Below, in pieces: positions 17,896-26,011 of a stretch of DNA of 54,345 nt. The stretch is from Desulfobulbaceae bacterium (GTDB lineage: Bacteria; Bacteroidota; Ignavibacteria; Kapaibacteriales; UBA2268), in contig JAGXRP010000023.1 of assembly GCA_018335795.1 (NCBI GenBank), positions 1-54,345 on the forward strand. Direction: 5' to 3'. A program made the translations under genes and the position numbers. The notes under the pieces are model-generated. The model saw only the letters and a list, made by a program, of their open reading frames with translations. It had not been told where the DNA came from and made no database searches. Within the stretch, counting starts at the first letter, position 1; each line of letters opens with the position of its first letter.

Positions 17896-18531
17896 TTATT
17901 TAAAATATTTTTTGACAACTTTATAAACAATATTTGTATCAAATCCTAAATAAATTAGGTGATTTGCAAGCGAAGACTTTTGTTTTTCAGGGATTTTATT
18001 CCTGATTGATTTCATTTTCTTTTCGGCTGCTTTTTCGGCAAAGTCGATAATATCATCTTGGGGATAATATCTATTTATCGCCTCATCAGCCAATTGTGCA
18101 TTAACGCCTTTTGCCATCAATTCCGATTTCATGCGCCTGATTCCGATTGATTTCCGAGCTAAAGTGCTCTTTATAAAACTGATAGCAAATTTCATATCAT
18201 CAATCAATCCGAATTCGTCCAGAAAAGCTAACAATACGTCATGAATGTTTGCATCGTGTTGTTTAGTGCGCATATATTGGCGCATTTGTTTTCTTGTGCG
18301 TGGCTTCATCGCTGCATAGCGGTAACATTGTTGTTTTGCGGTCAGAAGTTTTTGAGCATCGATTAATTTCTCAATATCGGCTGCTTCCAATTCCAAATCT
18401 TTCCTCAATCCGCTATTGACCACGATATCCAAATGCACTTCGATTTTGTCGCGATTTTCGTAAAATTCAATCACGCAGAGATTACTTCTCTGGTTTTTTT
18501 GTTTAACGCTCCTGATTTTTGCTCTTTCCAT
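17896..18531 (-). CDS. recX: regulatory protein RecX
   Basis: A 211-residue protein with the all-helical RecX architecture: ALRYAAMKPRTRKQMRQYM-like first repeat (RYAAMKPRTRKQMRQY), FGLIDDMKFAISFI and RKSIGIRRMKSELMAKGV, ending in repeat-like helices. RecX caps and depolymerises RecA filaments. The N-terminal ~60 residues are a beta-rich extension seen in many Bacteroidota members. It converges with the GH57 gene, its stop being 5 bases from that stop. No recA is in the window. Confidence 0.9.
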   Translation of the reverse strand: MERAKIRSVKQKNQRSNLCVIEFYENRDKIEVHLDIVVNSGLRKDLELEAADIEKLIDAQKLLTAKQQCYRYAAMKPRTRKQMRQYMRTKQHDANIHDVLLAFLDEFGLIDDMKFAISFIKSTLARKSIGIRRMKSELMAKGVNAQLADEAINRYYPQDDIIDFAEKAAEKKMKSIRNKIPEKQKSSLANHLIYLGFDTNIVYKVVKKYFK

Positions 18532-18544
18532 AAGGTCTAAAATA

Positions 18545-18582
18545 ACAAAAAAATGCCGAAAACTTCACTGTTCTCGGCATTT
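18545..18582 (-). terminator. Rho-independent terminator of the LVIVD lipoprotein gene
   Basis: On the minus strand a 13-bp stem (AAATGCCGAGAAC / GTTTTCGGCATTT) with a 6-base loop is followed by TTTT. It begins 15 bases after the stop at 18598 and separates this gene from recX. Confidence 0.85.
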
Positions 18583-18597
18583 AATTCGTAAATATAC

Positions 18598-19869
18598 TTA
18601 TTTTACAATAGGAATTTTACTAAGCAATACCAAATTTTTGGGGTCAGCGTAATCATATTGGAATAAGCCATCTTCGCCAACCATCAGTAACGAAGTACCG
18701 AGGGGTATTACATCAAACGTTTTGAGGTCACTTTTCCAATCTAATAATTTGATTTCTTCAGGATTTTCAACATCATATACTTTCAGTCCGGCGGGACCGT
18801 CGCACAAAAAGAGTGTATTCTCATCCAAACCCAATCCGGCAGGCTCTTGCATAGGATATGACTTAATCAATTTTGGATTAGTCAAATCGCTAATATCGAG
18901 CACATCTAATTGATTCAGATTGCCGACGCAACGTGTGCCGGTGCGTAAAGTTACATAAGCGTATTTGTCATTGGCAACCACAGGGTCGCAACCGCGTGCA
19001 TGACTGAATTGTCCCAATTGTTTCGGATGAGCAGCATCAGACACGTCATAGATGAACATTCCGGTTGTAGAGCCGATAAAGAGTTTGTCTTTGAACGGAA
19101 AAATAGTCTCGATTTCCCAACCGATATTCACTTTCGACCAAACTTTTGGGTCGTGCGGAGTCGAAATATCGAATAATTGCAAGGAAGTCATATCTACCGA
19201 GTACAAATATTTGTCATATATTGTAAATCTTGCCATCGAGCCGCCTTTGCCGGTTTGGCTCGGGTTTCCTTTGCTACCGTCCATGCTTATATCCCCATTT
19301 CCAAATTCTCTATTACCTATCGGATAGTCGTGATTTAAAGGTCCTTTGCCGCAATCTTCGAAATAATATTTGTAAACAGTATCTTTCAGAACATACTCGA
19401 CCACCATGCCTTCCTTAGTCTCAACTCCGCCCCAAAGCCCATCGGTGAGCATAGGGAAGATGCCTTCAATTCTCTTGACTACGGTAGGCGAGGAAGGGTT
19501 GCTGATGTCCAGAGCCACCAAATCTATATAACTATTCGCAAATAAGATATTGTTGCGAACAGCCATATCACCATTGCCGGGAATCTCGATGAATATAAGA
19601 TTTTTTGGCATACGTGGGTTGCTATTGTCAATTACATGAATCCCTTCGTTACGTTCGTTGACAAGTATATACTTACCGTAAAAGTAGATTTTGCCCGGAT
19701 TTTTCAATGTGCGGGCAGTTCCTGCTTTTACACCGTTGCGGATTGCATCTAAGTTCTTGTAAACAGGAACCCAGATTTGAGTTGGATATTCCACTACTTC
19801 TGTAGTGCAACAACTGCCGATGAAGGCGATTGCCAAAATCGAAAATACTACTGATGCTAAGACTCTCAT
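18598..19869 (-). CDS. LVIVD-repeat outer lipoprotein
   Basis: A 423-residue lipoprotein: MRVLASVVFSILAIAFIGSC gives a lipobox (IGSC). The body repeats the LVIVD pattern, a short strand followed by DI(S/T)NP, for example LVALDISNPSSP, LQLFDISTPHDP, MFIYDVSDAAHP and LDVLDISDLTNP, which builds a beta-propeller-like disc. The start at 19869 is preferred because AGGG lies 8 bases before it; in-frame GTG/ATG codons at 19878 and 19875 sit on that site. Function unknown; such proteins are surface or periplasmic in Bacteroidota. It stands alone with its own promoter and terminator. Confidence 0.87.
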   Translation of the reverse strand: MRVLASVVFSILAIAFIGSCCTTEVVEYPTQIWVPVYKNLDAIRNGVKAGTARTLKNPGKIYFYGKYILVNERNEGIHVIDNSNPRMPKNLIFIEIPGNGDMAVRNNILFANSYIDLVALDISNPSSPTVVKRIEGIFPMLTDGLWGGVETKEGMVVEYVLKDTVYKYYFEDCGKGPLNHDYPIGNREFGNGDISMDGSKGNPSQTGKGGSMARFTIYDKYLYSVDMTSLQLFDISTPHDPKVWSKVNIGWEIETIFPFKDKLFIGSTTGMFIYDVSDAAHPKQLGQFSHARGCDPVVANDKYAYVTLRTGTRCVGNLNQLDVLDISDLTNPKLIKSYPMQEPAGLGLDENTLFLCDGPAGLKVYDVENPEEIKLLDWKSDLKTFDVIPLGTSLLMVGEDGLFQYDYADPKNLVLLSKIPIVK

Positions 19870-19938
19870 GTTCATCACCCTGTATATTTACTGAAACATT
19901 GTCAAATTTCTTTTTTACTATTCAACATTTTCATTGCT

Positions 19939-19969
19939 CAAACTTATCGAAAATCACGAAGCAAAGCAA
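19939..19969 (-). promoter_or_regulatory. promoter of the LVIVD lipoprotein gene
   Basis: On the minus strand TTG (19969-19967), 20-base spacer, then TAAGTTTG (19946-19939), matching the Bacteroidota consensus; about 70 bases upstream of the start. Confidence 0.5.
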
Positions 19970-20038
19970 CAAAAATTTCAGGAAATTCCTATCTCCTAAT
20001 CATATGACACATGAAAGTCAAAAAAGGAACAAAATATT

Positions 20039-20070
20039 TTTGCTTATTTGAAAATATTTTTGTTATTTTG
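20039..20070 (+). promoter_or_regulatory. possible promoter upstream of the heptamer repeat
   Basis: TTTG (20039-20042), 20-base spacer, TTATTTTG (20063-20070): one mismatch to the -7 consensus. If real, the tandem repeat at 20166-20248 is inside the transcribed leader. Confidence 0.35.
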
Positions 20071-20165
20071 ACATATGTTTAACTTGCATCGGTTATAAAG
20101 ATGAAAACTTTGACTGAATTTGGATTTAACTATGGCACTCCATGCCAATCTTTGCCTTTTGAAGC

Positions 20166-20248
20166 AGCAGACAGCAGACAGCAGGCAGCAACAGCAGACA
20201 GCAGACAGCAGACAGCAGACAGCAGACAGCAGACAGCAGACAGCAGAC
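20166..20248 (+). repeat. heptanucleotide tandem repeat (AGCAGAC)n
   Basis: Twelve head-to-tail units: ten exact AGCAGAC copies, one AGCAGGC and one shortened AGCAAC. The last eight copies (20193-20248) are perfect. The array ends 40 bases before the ATG of the T9SS cargo gene. Seven-base units prone to slippage change leader length without touching the coding frame. The rest of the 419-base gap (19870-20288) holds the two candidate promoters and nothing else recognised. Confidence 0.97.
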
Positions 20249-20288
20249 TAAAATTTTAAACATAAAAGCAAATCACTTCGGCCGGCGC

Positions 20289-22772
20289 ATGTTTGGCAAA
20301 GCACTATTGAAACTTTTCATCTTGATGTTGATACTCATCTCATCACCCCTCTCTGCCCAGCAACTATTTGTTAAGAATGTGGGGCAATGGGATAGTGACA
20401 TAATGTATGCAGGGAGTGGCGCGGGATATCAAATTGTAATTGCACAAAGCGGTATATACATTAATCATCAACAAGTTAACAAAGCCGAAGAATGCATAGA
20501 TGAATTCGGAAATAAAAGGAATGAAGCATTATTAAGTAGTGATAATTTACGATTGCATTTTGCCGGAAGCGAAATTAAAGACCAAATTCAGGAAAATATA
20601 ATATCTGGGAGAATATCCCCGATTACTTTTGATTTTTGGAATTACGGTCCGAATAGAGATTGGTTCTGGGATGTGCCCTGCTACGAAGAAATAATAATTT
20701 CTAATATTTATCCTGATATATCTATGAAATTTTATTACGAAGGTGATAATATTCGTTACGATTTCGAACTTGGCGAATCAGCTAACTCTAACCAAATAAA
20801 AATGTTAGTGCAGGGCTCCCAAAGTGGCGAAATAATTGACAATGAATTGATTATCAAAACAAAACTTGGTGAAATCCGAAACGGAAAAATTAAAACATTT
20901 ATCAATTCAAATGGTCAAGAAATCCCTACATCAATTAATATGAATAAAACAGGAGAAATTCAATTTGATTTAGCAGAATATAATAAAGAAGAAAAAATCA
21001 CTATTGACCCTTTGGTCTATTCTTCATATTTATATAACCAAACGGCAATTGCACCTGATTACGGATTTTTCAACATCGATAAAAGGGGAGACGAATATTG
21101 GATGCGAGTTTGGGAATACAATAAATTAAACTTTTATACAGATACAATAAATTACTCTGATGTTGAATTGGTTTATCCGGAAACCATTATTGTTTATGAA
21201 TCAGATTTTAAGCAAATAAAAAAATATATTGTTGTTTCATATGTCGGAACAAATAAAATAATTTTTCCTGATGAGAATCACCTTTTAATTACTTTGCTTG
21301 TACCCGAAGAGAAATTCTCTATGTATAATATTGTCAATTCAGAAATACGAGATGAATTATGCTTAGTACGAATTAATTTCACAGAAAAAAAAATTGAAAA
21401 GGGAATTCAAATTCCTCCAAATGGTTTAGCAAATATTTATTTAAGTTCAGATAGTAGAATAATATTATCTTATAATGAGTCCGGGAGTAGTAAAACATTA
21501 GCTTATTTAACCGATAATTCATATTTTTCAGGTTGTGATTCTTCATTTAGCAAAGATTGTTTTTATCCGTATTTTCTGGTCATAAGCAGTGATTTGCAAG
21601 ATATTGAATTTGCTACATTAATTCCATATTCTATTCCTACTTCAAGAGCTTTCATGTATGTACGGATGTCCGATATATTATCGGATTCTAAGGGGAATAT
21701 TTATTTTATAAATCGAGTTCCATATAATTTTGTAGATAAATACGATAATTTTATAGGAAATTGGACAGGAACTAATACATATTTACATGCTATTTCGAGC
21801 CATTATACTACTATTTATAAATTTGACAGAGATTATAATATGGTTAAATCTGTTGCTGTCGGATTTACAGAGGCGAGGCACTTCTTGATTGATAAAAATG
21901 ATGAATTAATTATCATTGGAAATGTGAATAAATATTTCCAAAGTGAATTATTACTACATGACGATTGCTTGAAGCCAACTATAGGTGATTGGAACAATCT
22001 CAGTACTCAATTCCATAACAAAATAGGTATTATAAAATTGAACTCCGATTTAGAATATTTGCGTTCCGGAATTATACCCGGTGGTTATTTTATAAATTTA
22101 TTAGAAATAACGACTGCTGCATATCCTGCAAATTTAGGCTCCGATGCTTTACTTGATGAAGAAAATAATATTTATATTACTCATGGAATAGCTAATTATT
22201 ATTATAATGCATATAATACTGAAAGTAGTGAGAATTTCAAGATAGGCAATACTGATTATGGTGTAGAAACAGATAAGCATAATTATGATGTTGGGTTAAT
22301 GAAAGTAAAAAGCGATTTAACAAAAATTCTCTACTCAACTGTTTATGGTGGCGCCGGCGATGACGCTCCCGGATTTATGTTTGTCCAAGATACTTTGGTT
22401 ACTATTATAGGCACTACCGGCTCAACTGACTTAGTTGTAACTCCCGATGCCGATGTTAACTATCCTCACAATCCAACTGAGAGATTGTTTGTCGTCACAC
22501 TCAATACAAATTCTCCCGTTTCCGTTATGGATTCCACCAAAGACAAACCGTACATTTATCCTAACCCCGCATATTCTTACATCGAATTGCCCGAATCACT
22601 TACTAACCGTTACGCACTGTATTCTATACACGATTTACCGGGTAGAACTCTCGTGACCAAACGACTCCAAGACTATCGCATAGACATATCATTTCTTCCC
22701 AGAGGCACATACAACTTAATCCTCACAAATGATACTGATATTGTCTCATACTTATTTGTAAAAACGGAGTAG
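20289..22772 (+). CDS. large secreted T9SS cargo protein (SBBP-like N-terminal domain)
   Basis: An 827-residue protein with a signal peptide (MFGKALLKLFILMLILISSPLSAQ). The N-terminal ~230 residues (FVKNVGQWDSDIMYAG ... DYGPN-type WNYGPNRDW ... YPDISMKFYYEG ... ITIDPLVYSSYL) match the domain that opens many Bacteroidota SBBP-repeat proteins. A long middle part contains a YGGAGDDAPGF motif typical of SBBP beta-propeller blades. The C-terminus (YIYPNPAYSYIELPES ... YLFVKTE) is a T9SS type A sorting domain. It is probably a surface or secreted adhesin-like protein. The tandem repeat just upstream may vary its expression. Confidence 0.85.
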   Translation: MFGKALLKLFILMLILISSPLSAQQLFVKNVGQWDSDIMYAGSGAGYQIVIAQSGIYINHQQVNKAEECIDEFGNKRNEALLSSDNLRLHFAGSEIKDQIQENIISGRISPITFDFWNYGPNRDWFWDVPCYEEIIISNIYPDISMKFYYEGDNIRYDFELGESANSNQIKMLVQGSQSGEIIDNELIIKTKLGEIRNGKIKTFINSNGQEIPTSINMNKTGEIQFDLAEYNKEEKITIDPLVYSSYLYNQTAIAPDYGFFNIDKRGDEYWMRVWEYNKLNFYTDTINYSDVELVYPETIIVYESDFKQIKKYIVVSYVGTNKIIFPDENHLLITLLVPEEKFSMYNIVNSEIRDELCLVRINFTEKKIEKGIQIPPNGLANIYLSSDSRIILSYNESGSSKTLAYLTDNSYFSGCDSSFSKDCFYPYFLVISSDLQDIEFATLIPYSIPTSRAFMYVRMSDILSDSKGNIYFINRVPYNFVDKYDNFIGNWTGTNTYLHAISSHYTTIYKFDRDYNMVKSVAVGFTEARHFLIDKNDELIIIGNVNKYFQSELLLHDDCLKPTIGDWNNLSTQFHNKIGIIKLNSDLEYLRSGIIPGGYFINLLEITTAAYPANLGSDALLDEENNIYITHGIANYYYNAYNTESSENFKIGNTDYGVETDKHNYDVGLMKVKSDLTKILYSTVYGGAGDDAPGFMFVQDTLVTIIGTTGSTDLVVTPDADVNYPHNPTERLFVVTLNTNSPVSVMDSTKDKPYIYPNPAYSYIELPESLTNRYALYSIHDLPGRTLVTKRLQDYRIDISFLPRGTYNLILTNDTDIVSYLFVKTE

Positions 22773-22789
22773 GGCTGCATTTAAAAAGC

Positions 22790-22818
22790 AAGGGTCGTTT
22801 AAGAGCGACCCTTTTTTT
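22790..22818. terminator. terminator between convergent genes
   Basis: AAGGGTCG-TTTAAGAG-CGACCCTT hairpin followed by TTTTT, 17 bases past the T9SS gene stop. A short A run on its left could also serve the minus-strand methyltransferase gene, whose stop codon overlaps the T tract. Confidence 0.8.
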
Positions 22819-23773
22819 ATTTTCTCATTATAAAACATGCCGAATCTCCTTCACCCTGCCGATTCAACTCTAAGGCTTGATGGCGGAAATTGCGGATTTG
22901 TTCGCGTGAAAAAATAGATTTGGAGGGATTTACGGCATAAGATTTTTCGTCCTTCAAGGGGATGCCTTGCAGGTACTGCTCGCTGCCCCAAAATTGAATA
23001 TCTGTAGAATCGTAGGTGACATCATCGATTGTCAGATTTGCACTTTCTGCCATAATTTGCATACTCTTTACCGAGTGTAGATATAAGTGGCGGGGAGCGT
23101 CCAACTGAACCCAATCCGTGCCGTATTTTGTCCATGCGTACGATGGCATAACAGGAATTCGGATAAGTGCATGAGCGCCGGGTTTGAGCAGCCGCTGGAT
23201 ATCTTTGAGCGTTTCGAGGGGTTCAGGTACATGCTCGAAGGAGTGGTGCATCATAATCAAATCAAATTGCTTATCCAACTCGCTTGTGTACTTTTTATAA
23301 ATGGTCAAGCCCTTGCCGTAATGTAAGTCAGCTGCTACAAAAGGGTCTGCACCGGTTAAATGCCTGAATCCGGCATTTTGCATATTCAAGAGCAACTGCC
23401 CCGAGCCACACCCGACTTCCAGAATCTCCGAATCATAGTCAACACCCGTTTTCATGAACCACTGAGCTTCGAAAGGGACGCCGTACAATTTTGCGAGCAA
23501 AGCACCAAGTAAAGTCGGGCGTTTGAGTAGATGGTCAGCAAGTTTTTGCTTGAAAAAAAGCTTGAACTTGCTCTGATTTTGGATGTTTGAATAAGCGTAA
23601 TAATCATTTGCGGGATAGTATTTGTTCAGGTTTTCGGGAATCGTCGCTATCTGGAGGCATCCGCAGTCGCCACATTCGATAAATTCAAATTCGTCACGCA
23701 TCCCGAACATCATCTCCTTAGCGAGATGAATCCGATTATTTTCCACATTGCCACAAATTCTACATTCACTCAT
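22817..23773 (-). CDS. class I SAM-dependent methyltransferase with N-terminal zinc ribbon
   Basis: A 318-residue protein. The N-terminus has CRICGN and a second CGDCGC pair, a four-cysteine zinc ribbon seen in sugar C-methyltransferase-like proteins. The Rossmann methyltransferase core follows: motif I LEVGCGSGQLLLNM, acidic residue in GADPF, and HSFEHVPEPLETL. The substrate is unknown; small-molecule or glycan methylation is likely given the ribbon. It stands apart from neighbours, and its stop codon lies within the T tract of the upstream-facing terminator. Confidence 0.85.
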   Translation of the reverse strand: MSECRICGNVENNRIHLAKEMMFGMRDEFEFIECGDCGCLQIATIPENLNKYYPANDYYAYSNIQNQSKFKLFFKQKLADHLLKRPTLLGALLAKLYGVPFEAQWFMKTGVDYDSEILEVGCGSGQLLLNMQNAGFRHLTGADPFVAADLHYGKGLTIYKKYTSELDKQFDLIMMHHSFEHVPEPLETLKDIQRLLKPGAHALIRIPVMPSYAWTKYGTDWVQLDAPRHLYLHSVKSMQIMAESANLTIDDVTYDSTDIQFWGSEQYLQGIPLKDEKSYAVNPSKSIFSREQIRNFRHQALELNRQGEGDSACFIMRK

Positions 23774-23920
23774 ATTTTCTCCATATTCATACCTACAAAA
23801 ATAGGACTATTTCCGCTAAGTAAAAAAAATGAAAGAAGGGGGAGTCTATGGTGCTTTTAGTCTCATATATTTTTTACATGTCCCCAAAATGCGAAATATT
23901 GGAAACATAGCCCCCAAAAA

Positions 23921-23946
23921 GTCATATCAGTTGTTACAACTGACGA
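23921..23946. repeat. dispersed palindromic repeat, copy A
   Basis: TCAGTTGT-T-ACAACTGA forms a perfect 8-bp palindrome 30 bases past the DUF2200 stop. The 26-base unit differs from copy B (25341-25366) at only 6 positions and resembles copy C (52743-52763). Confidence 0.6.
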
Positions 23947-23977
23947 GACTGTACTGAATAAATCTATAAGCTATCTT

Positions 23978-24346
23978 TTATTTTCCAACTCGTAATATTT
24001 TTTCCATCTTCTTGCCTTTCGCTAATTCGTCAACCAACTTGTCTAAATATCTTACTTTTTGTGTGAGAGGATTTTCGATTTCCTCCACACGATACCCACA
24101 AATTACTCCGGTAATAAGGTGAGCGTTTGGATTCAAAGTAGCATGTTGGAAGAAGCTTTCAAATGTGACTTTTTTTTCGATTAAATCTTTCACTTTATTG
24201 CTATCGAAACCGGTTAGCCACTCGATTACTTGATGCAACTCATCTATAGTTCTGCCCTTATTCACAATTTTTGTTACATAGTGCGGATATACGGAAGCAA
24301 ATGTCATTTTTGCCATTCGCTCATTATGTTCGGGTGTTATTTTCAT
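23978..24346 (-). CDS. DUF2200 family protein
   Basis: A 122-residue protein matching the DUF2200 family along its full length: it begins [20 protein letters not shown], with [12 protein letters not shown] and [14 protein letters not shown]. Family function is unknown; members are small, soluble and scattered among bacteria in a way that suggests transfer. No signal peptide or membrane segment. No clear ribosome site. The 127-base gap to the next gene upstream is very AT-rich with nothing recognised. Confidence 0.88.
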   Translation of the reverse strand: MKITPEHNERMAKMTFASVYPHYVTKIVNKGRTIDELHQVIEWLTGFDSNKVKDLIEKKVTFESFFQHATLNPNAHLITGVICGYRVEEIENPLTQKVRYLDKLVDELAKGKKMEKILRVGK

Positions 24347-24473
24347 GTCTTATTATTTAATTAATAAATTATTAATTTAAGAAGGGAATAGAAATTGGTT
24401 CACTCTCATCACCCACGAGTAAATTTTCGTGCTATGATAAGGTTCATATCCATTTTACTTTTTGTAGATGCTG

Positions 24474-24665
24474 CTATGCGCTGATTTTCTTTTTTTTCAG
24501 ACCAATAATAATAAATGTTAAACCTATTAGCCATATTATTGCTGAACCCCAAACATAGCCTTTGCCGTAATGTGATAATACATTGTAATCAAAAAAATAA
24601 CGCCCACCTTGGAACAAACCAATGAGAAAGAGAATTATGCCAATTATTAGGATTACTTTTTTCAT
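24474..24665 (-). CDS. small two-helix membrane protein
   Basis: A 63-residue protein with two membrane segments (about 4-20, VILIIGIILFLIGLF, and about 40-57, SAIIWLIGLTFIIIGL) and a KKKK tail. No family recognised. It lies 57 bases after the Bor-like lipoprotein gene on the same strand, so the two may form a small envelope operon. Confidence 0.65.
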   Translation of the reverse strand: MKKVILIIGIILFLIGLFQGGRYFFDYNVLSHYGKGYVWGSAIIWLIGLTFIIIGLKKKKISA

Positions 24666-24722
24666 TATAATTGAATTAATAGCCAGGGATATACTAATTA
24701 TAACCCTGGCATTGAATTTACT

Positions 24723-25016
24723 TTATTTTTGAACTGTAGTTGTAGTTGGCGTATAAATACCCAATGTTATAGCATTCAATAAGCCATCAACAAAAGTATG
24801 CTGAATTGTCACAGTATAGTTTGTTGCGCCACCAGCCATTTTTGTGGGGTCTGAAGTTTTAATAGGTGCTAAACCATACATTATGTAATGGTTTTTCTCT
24901 GTTACTTCAATACCGGTTTTGGCACCTTCACCTACATTATAGGTCAAAGTGTAACAAGATGCCATTAAAAAAGAAATTGCCACGATCAGAAACAAACTCA
25001 CAAATGTTCTTTTCAT
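24723..25016 (-). CDS. Bor-like lipoprotein
   Basis: A 97-residue lipoprotein (lipobox LMASC at about 18-22). The mature part carries features of the Bor/Iss family known from phage lambda lysogens: NVGEGAKTGIEVTEKNHY, YGLAPI and a C-terminal DGLLNAITLGIYTP. In Enterobacteria Bor-type proteins sit in the outer membrane and affect serum survival; in this lineage the role is unknown. It is upstream of the small membrane protein gene. Confidence 0.75.
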   Translation of the reverse strand: MKRTFVSLFLIVAISFLMASCYTLTYNVGEGAKTGIEVTEKNHYIMYGLAPIKTSDPTKMAGGATNYTVTIQHTFVDGLLNAITLGIYTPTTTTVQK

Positions 25017-25321
25017 CTTATATACCCTTAATGTTTACTCCTACTCATAAGGCTTTTCGGAATACTCCCCGTTTTTTAGTGTGGGTTCTGGTCTCCACAT
25101 TCTCGGTTAAATAAAACTAAATATTCTGTCTTAACGGGTGGTCAGCCCTTTTTGACCCAACAATTCATATATTTAACTTTCAAAAACTCGTTTATTACTT
25201 AAAAAAATCCAATACAAACATACAAAAAAGGATTAAAAAAATCAAACAAAAAATTTCGTATTTGAAAATGTTTGTAATCATTCATTTCGTCCCTCTTTGT
25301 TACAAAGTCGGCATGGGGATT

Positions 25322-25366
25322 TCGTCCCGTCAGTTGTTTCGTCCTGTCAATTATTACAACTGACGG
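25322..25366. repeat. dispersed palindromic repeat, copy B, with internal tandem duplication
   Basis: CCGTCAGTTGT (25327-25337) and ACAACTGACGG (25356-25366) form an 11-bp perfect inverted repeat. Within it a 17-base unit (TCGTCCYGTCARTTRTT) occurs twice head to tail (25322-25338, 25339-25355; 3 differences). It ends 8 bases past the SLOG gene stop. A smaller palindrome (CTTTGT-T-ACAAAG) lies near 25293. The rest of the 358-base gap 25017-25374 holds no gene that I can see. Confidence 0.7.
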
Positions 25367-25374
25367 ATTAATAG

Positions 25375-25977
25375 TTATTCCTCATCGTCCACCAACCACC
25401 CGAACCAAACCCGCTGGTCAATGATTGGGATATTATTTTGTTGGCAAATCTTCATCGTATGCCCGGTGCCGCCCGAGAGTGCTTTGTCCAAATCGTCGTA
25501 GAAGATGCCAAAGGAAGCGGCTTTGATGTCGTCGGTGCCAATCGCCTTAATCGTATCGCGGAGGATGTAAGCCGCTTTGATAGAATTGCGATTTTTGTCG
25601 CCGGACACAAATTGGTCAATCAGCTTACCCATTTTTTTATTGCTTTTGGACTGATAAAGCACCTCCGATTCCGAGACGATGTCAATATCGTCAAGCGAAA
25701 TGGTGTCGTAGGCTTGGTTTTCCACTTGTCTATGCCCGAAATAGGGGGTAATGACTTGCAAACGCTTATTATCCACCGAGTTGACGCCATCGGAAAAGAA
25801 TTTGTCGGCACCGCTTGCATTCCCGCTCCTGAAGGTCATCTTCACAGTCCTGGCAGCCAACAATTTCCCCAGAGCAAACAATTTTTCCTTGTCCTCTTCC
25901 TTCACATTCCGCTTGCCCTCCAGCAGGACAACCGAATCCTCAATATCATACCGCTCTATAAATTGTGTTAGTGTCAT
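25375..25977 (-). CDS. SLOG-like Rossmann nucleotide-binding protein
   Basis: A 200-residue soluble protein. Two glycine-rich phosphate-binding motifs are visible: FRSGNASGADKFFSDGV (about 50-66) and ALSGGTGHTMKIC (about 167-179). This arrangement resembles the SLOG/lysine-decarboxylase-like fold, whose members bind nucleotides or nucleotide-derived signals and recur in defence loci. The assignment is by motif only. It is the last gene of a three-gene run, 34 bases after the type IIG-like gene. It is clearly more GC-rich than the DNA around it, suggesting a separate history. It could be a sensor or effector for the restriction system. Confidence 0.6.
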   Translation of the reverse strand: MTLTQFIERYDIEDSVVLLEGKRNVKEEDKEKLFALGKLLAARTVKMTFRSGNASGADKFFSDGVNSVDNKRLQVITPYFGHRQVENQAYDTISLDDIDIVSESEVLYQSKSNKKMGKLIDQFVSGDKNRNSIKAAYILRDTIKAIGTDDIKAASFGIFYDDLDKALSGGTGHTMKICQQNNIPIIDQRVWFGWLVDDEE

Positions 25978-26011
25978 GGGGGATTACTTTTTTTTTAAAA
26001 ATTTTGGTACT

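Noticed and set aside
20166..20248. CRISPR array
   Set aside because: The units are contiguous 7-mers with no spacers; it is a simple tandem repeat.
23774..23920. Possible gene or RNA upstream of the zinc-ribbon methyltransferase
   Set aside because: Only a lone -7-like box (TATTTTTG, 23803-23796) was seen; no open frame or stable structure.
25438..25971. Plus-strand frame of 177 codons opposite the SLOG-like gene
   Set aside because: Exists because the minus-strand gene is GC-rich; the minus frame has clear motifs and operon context.
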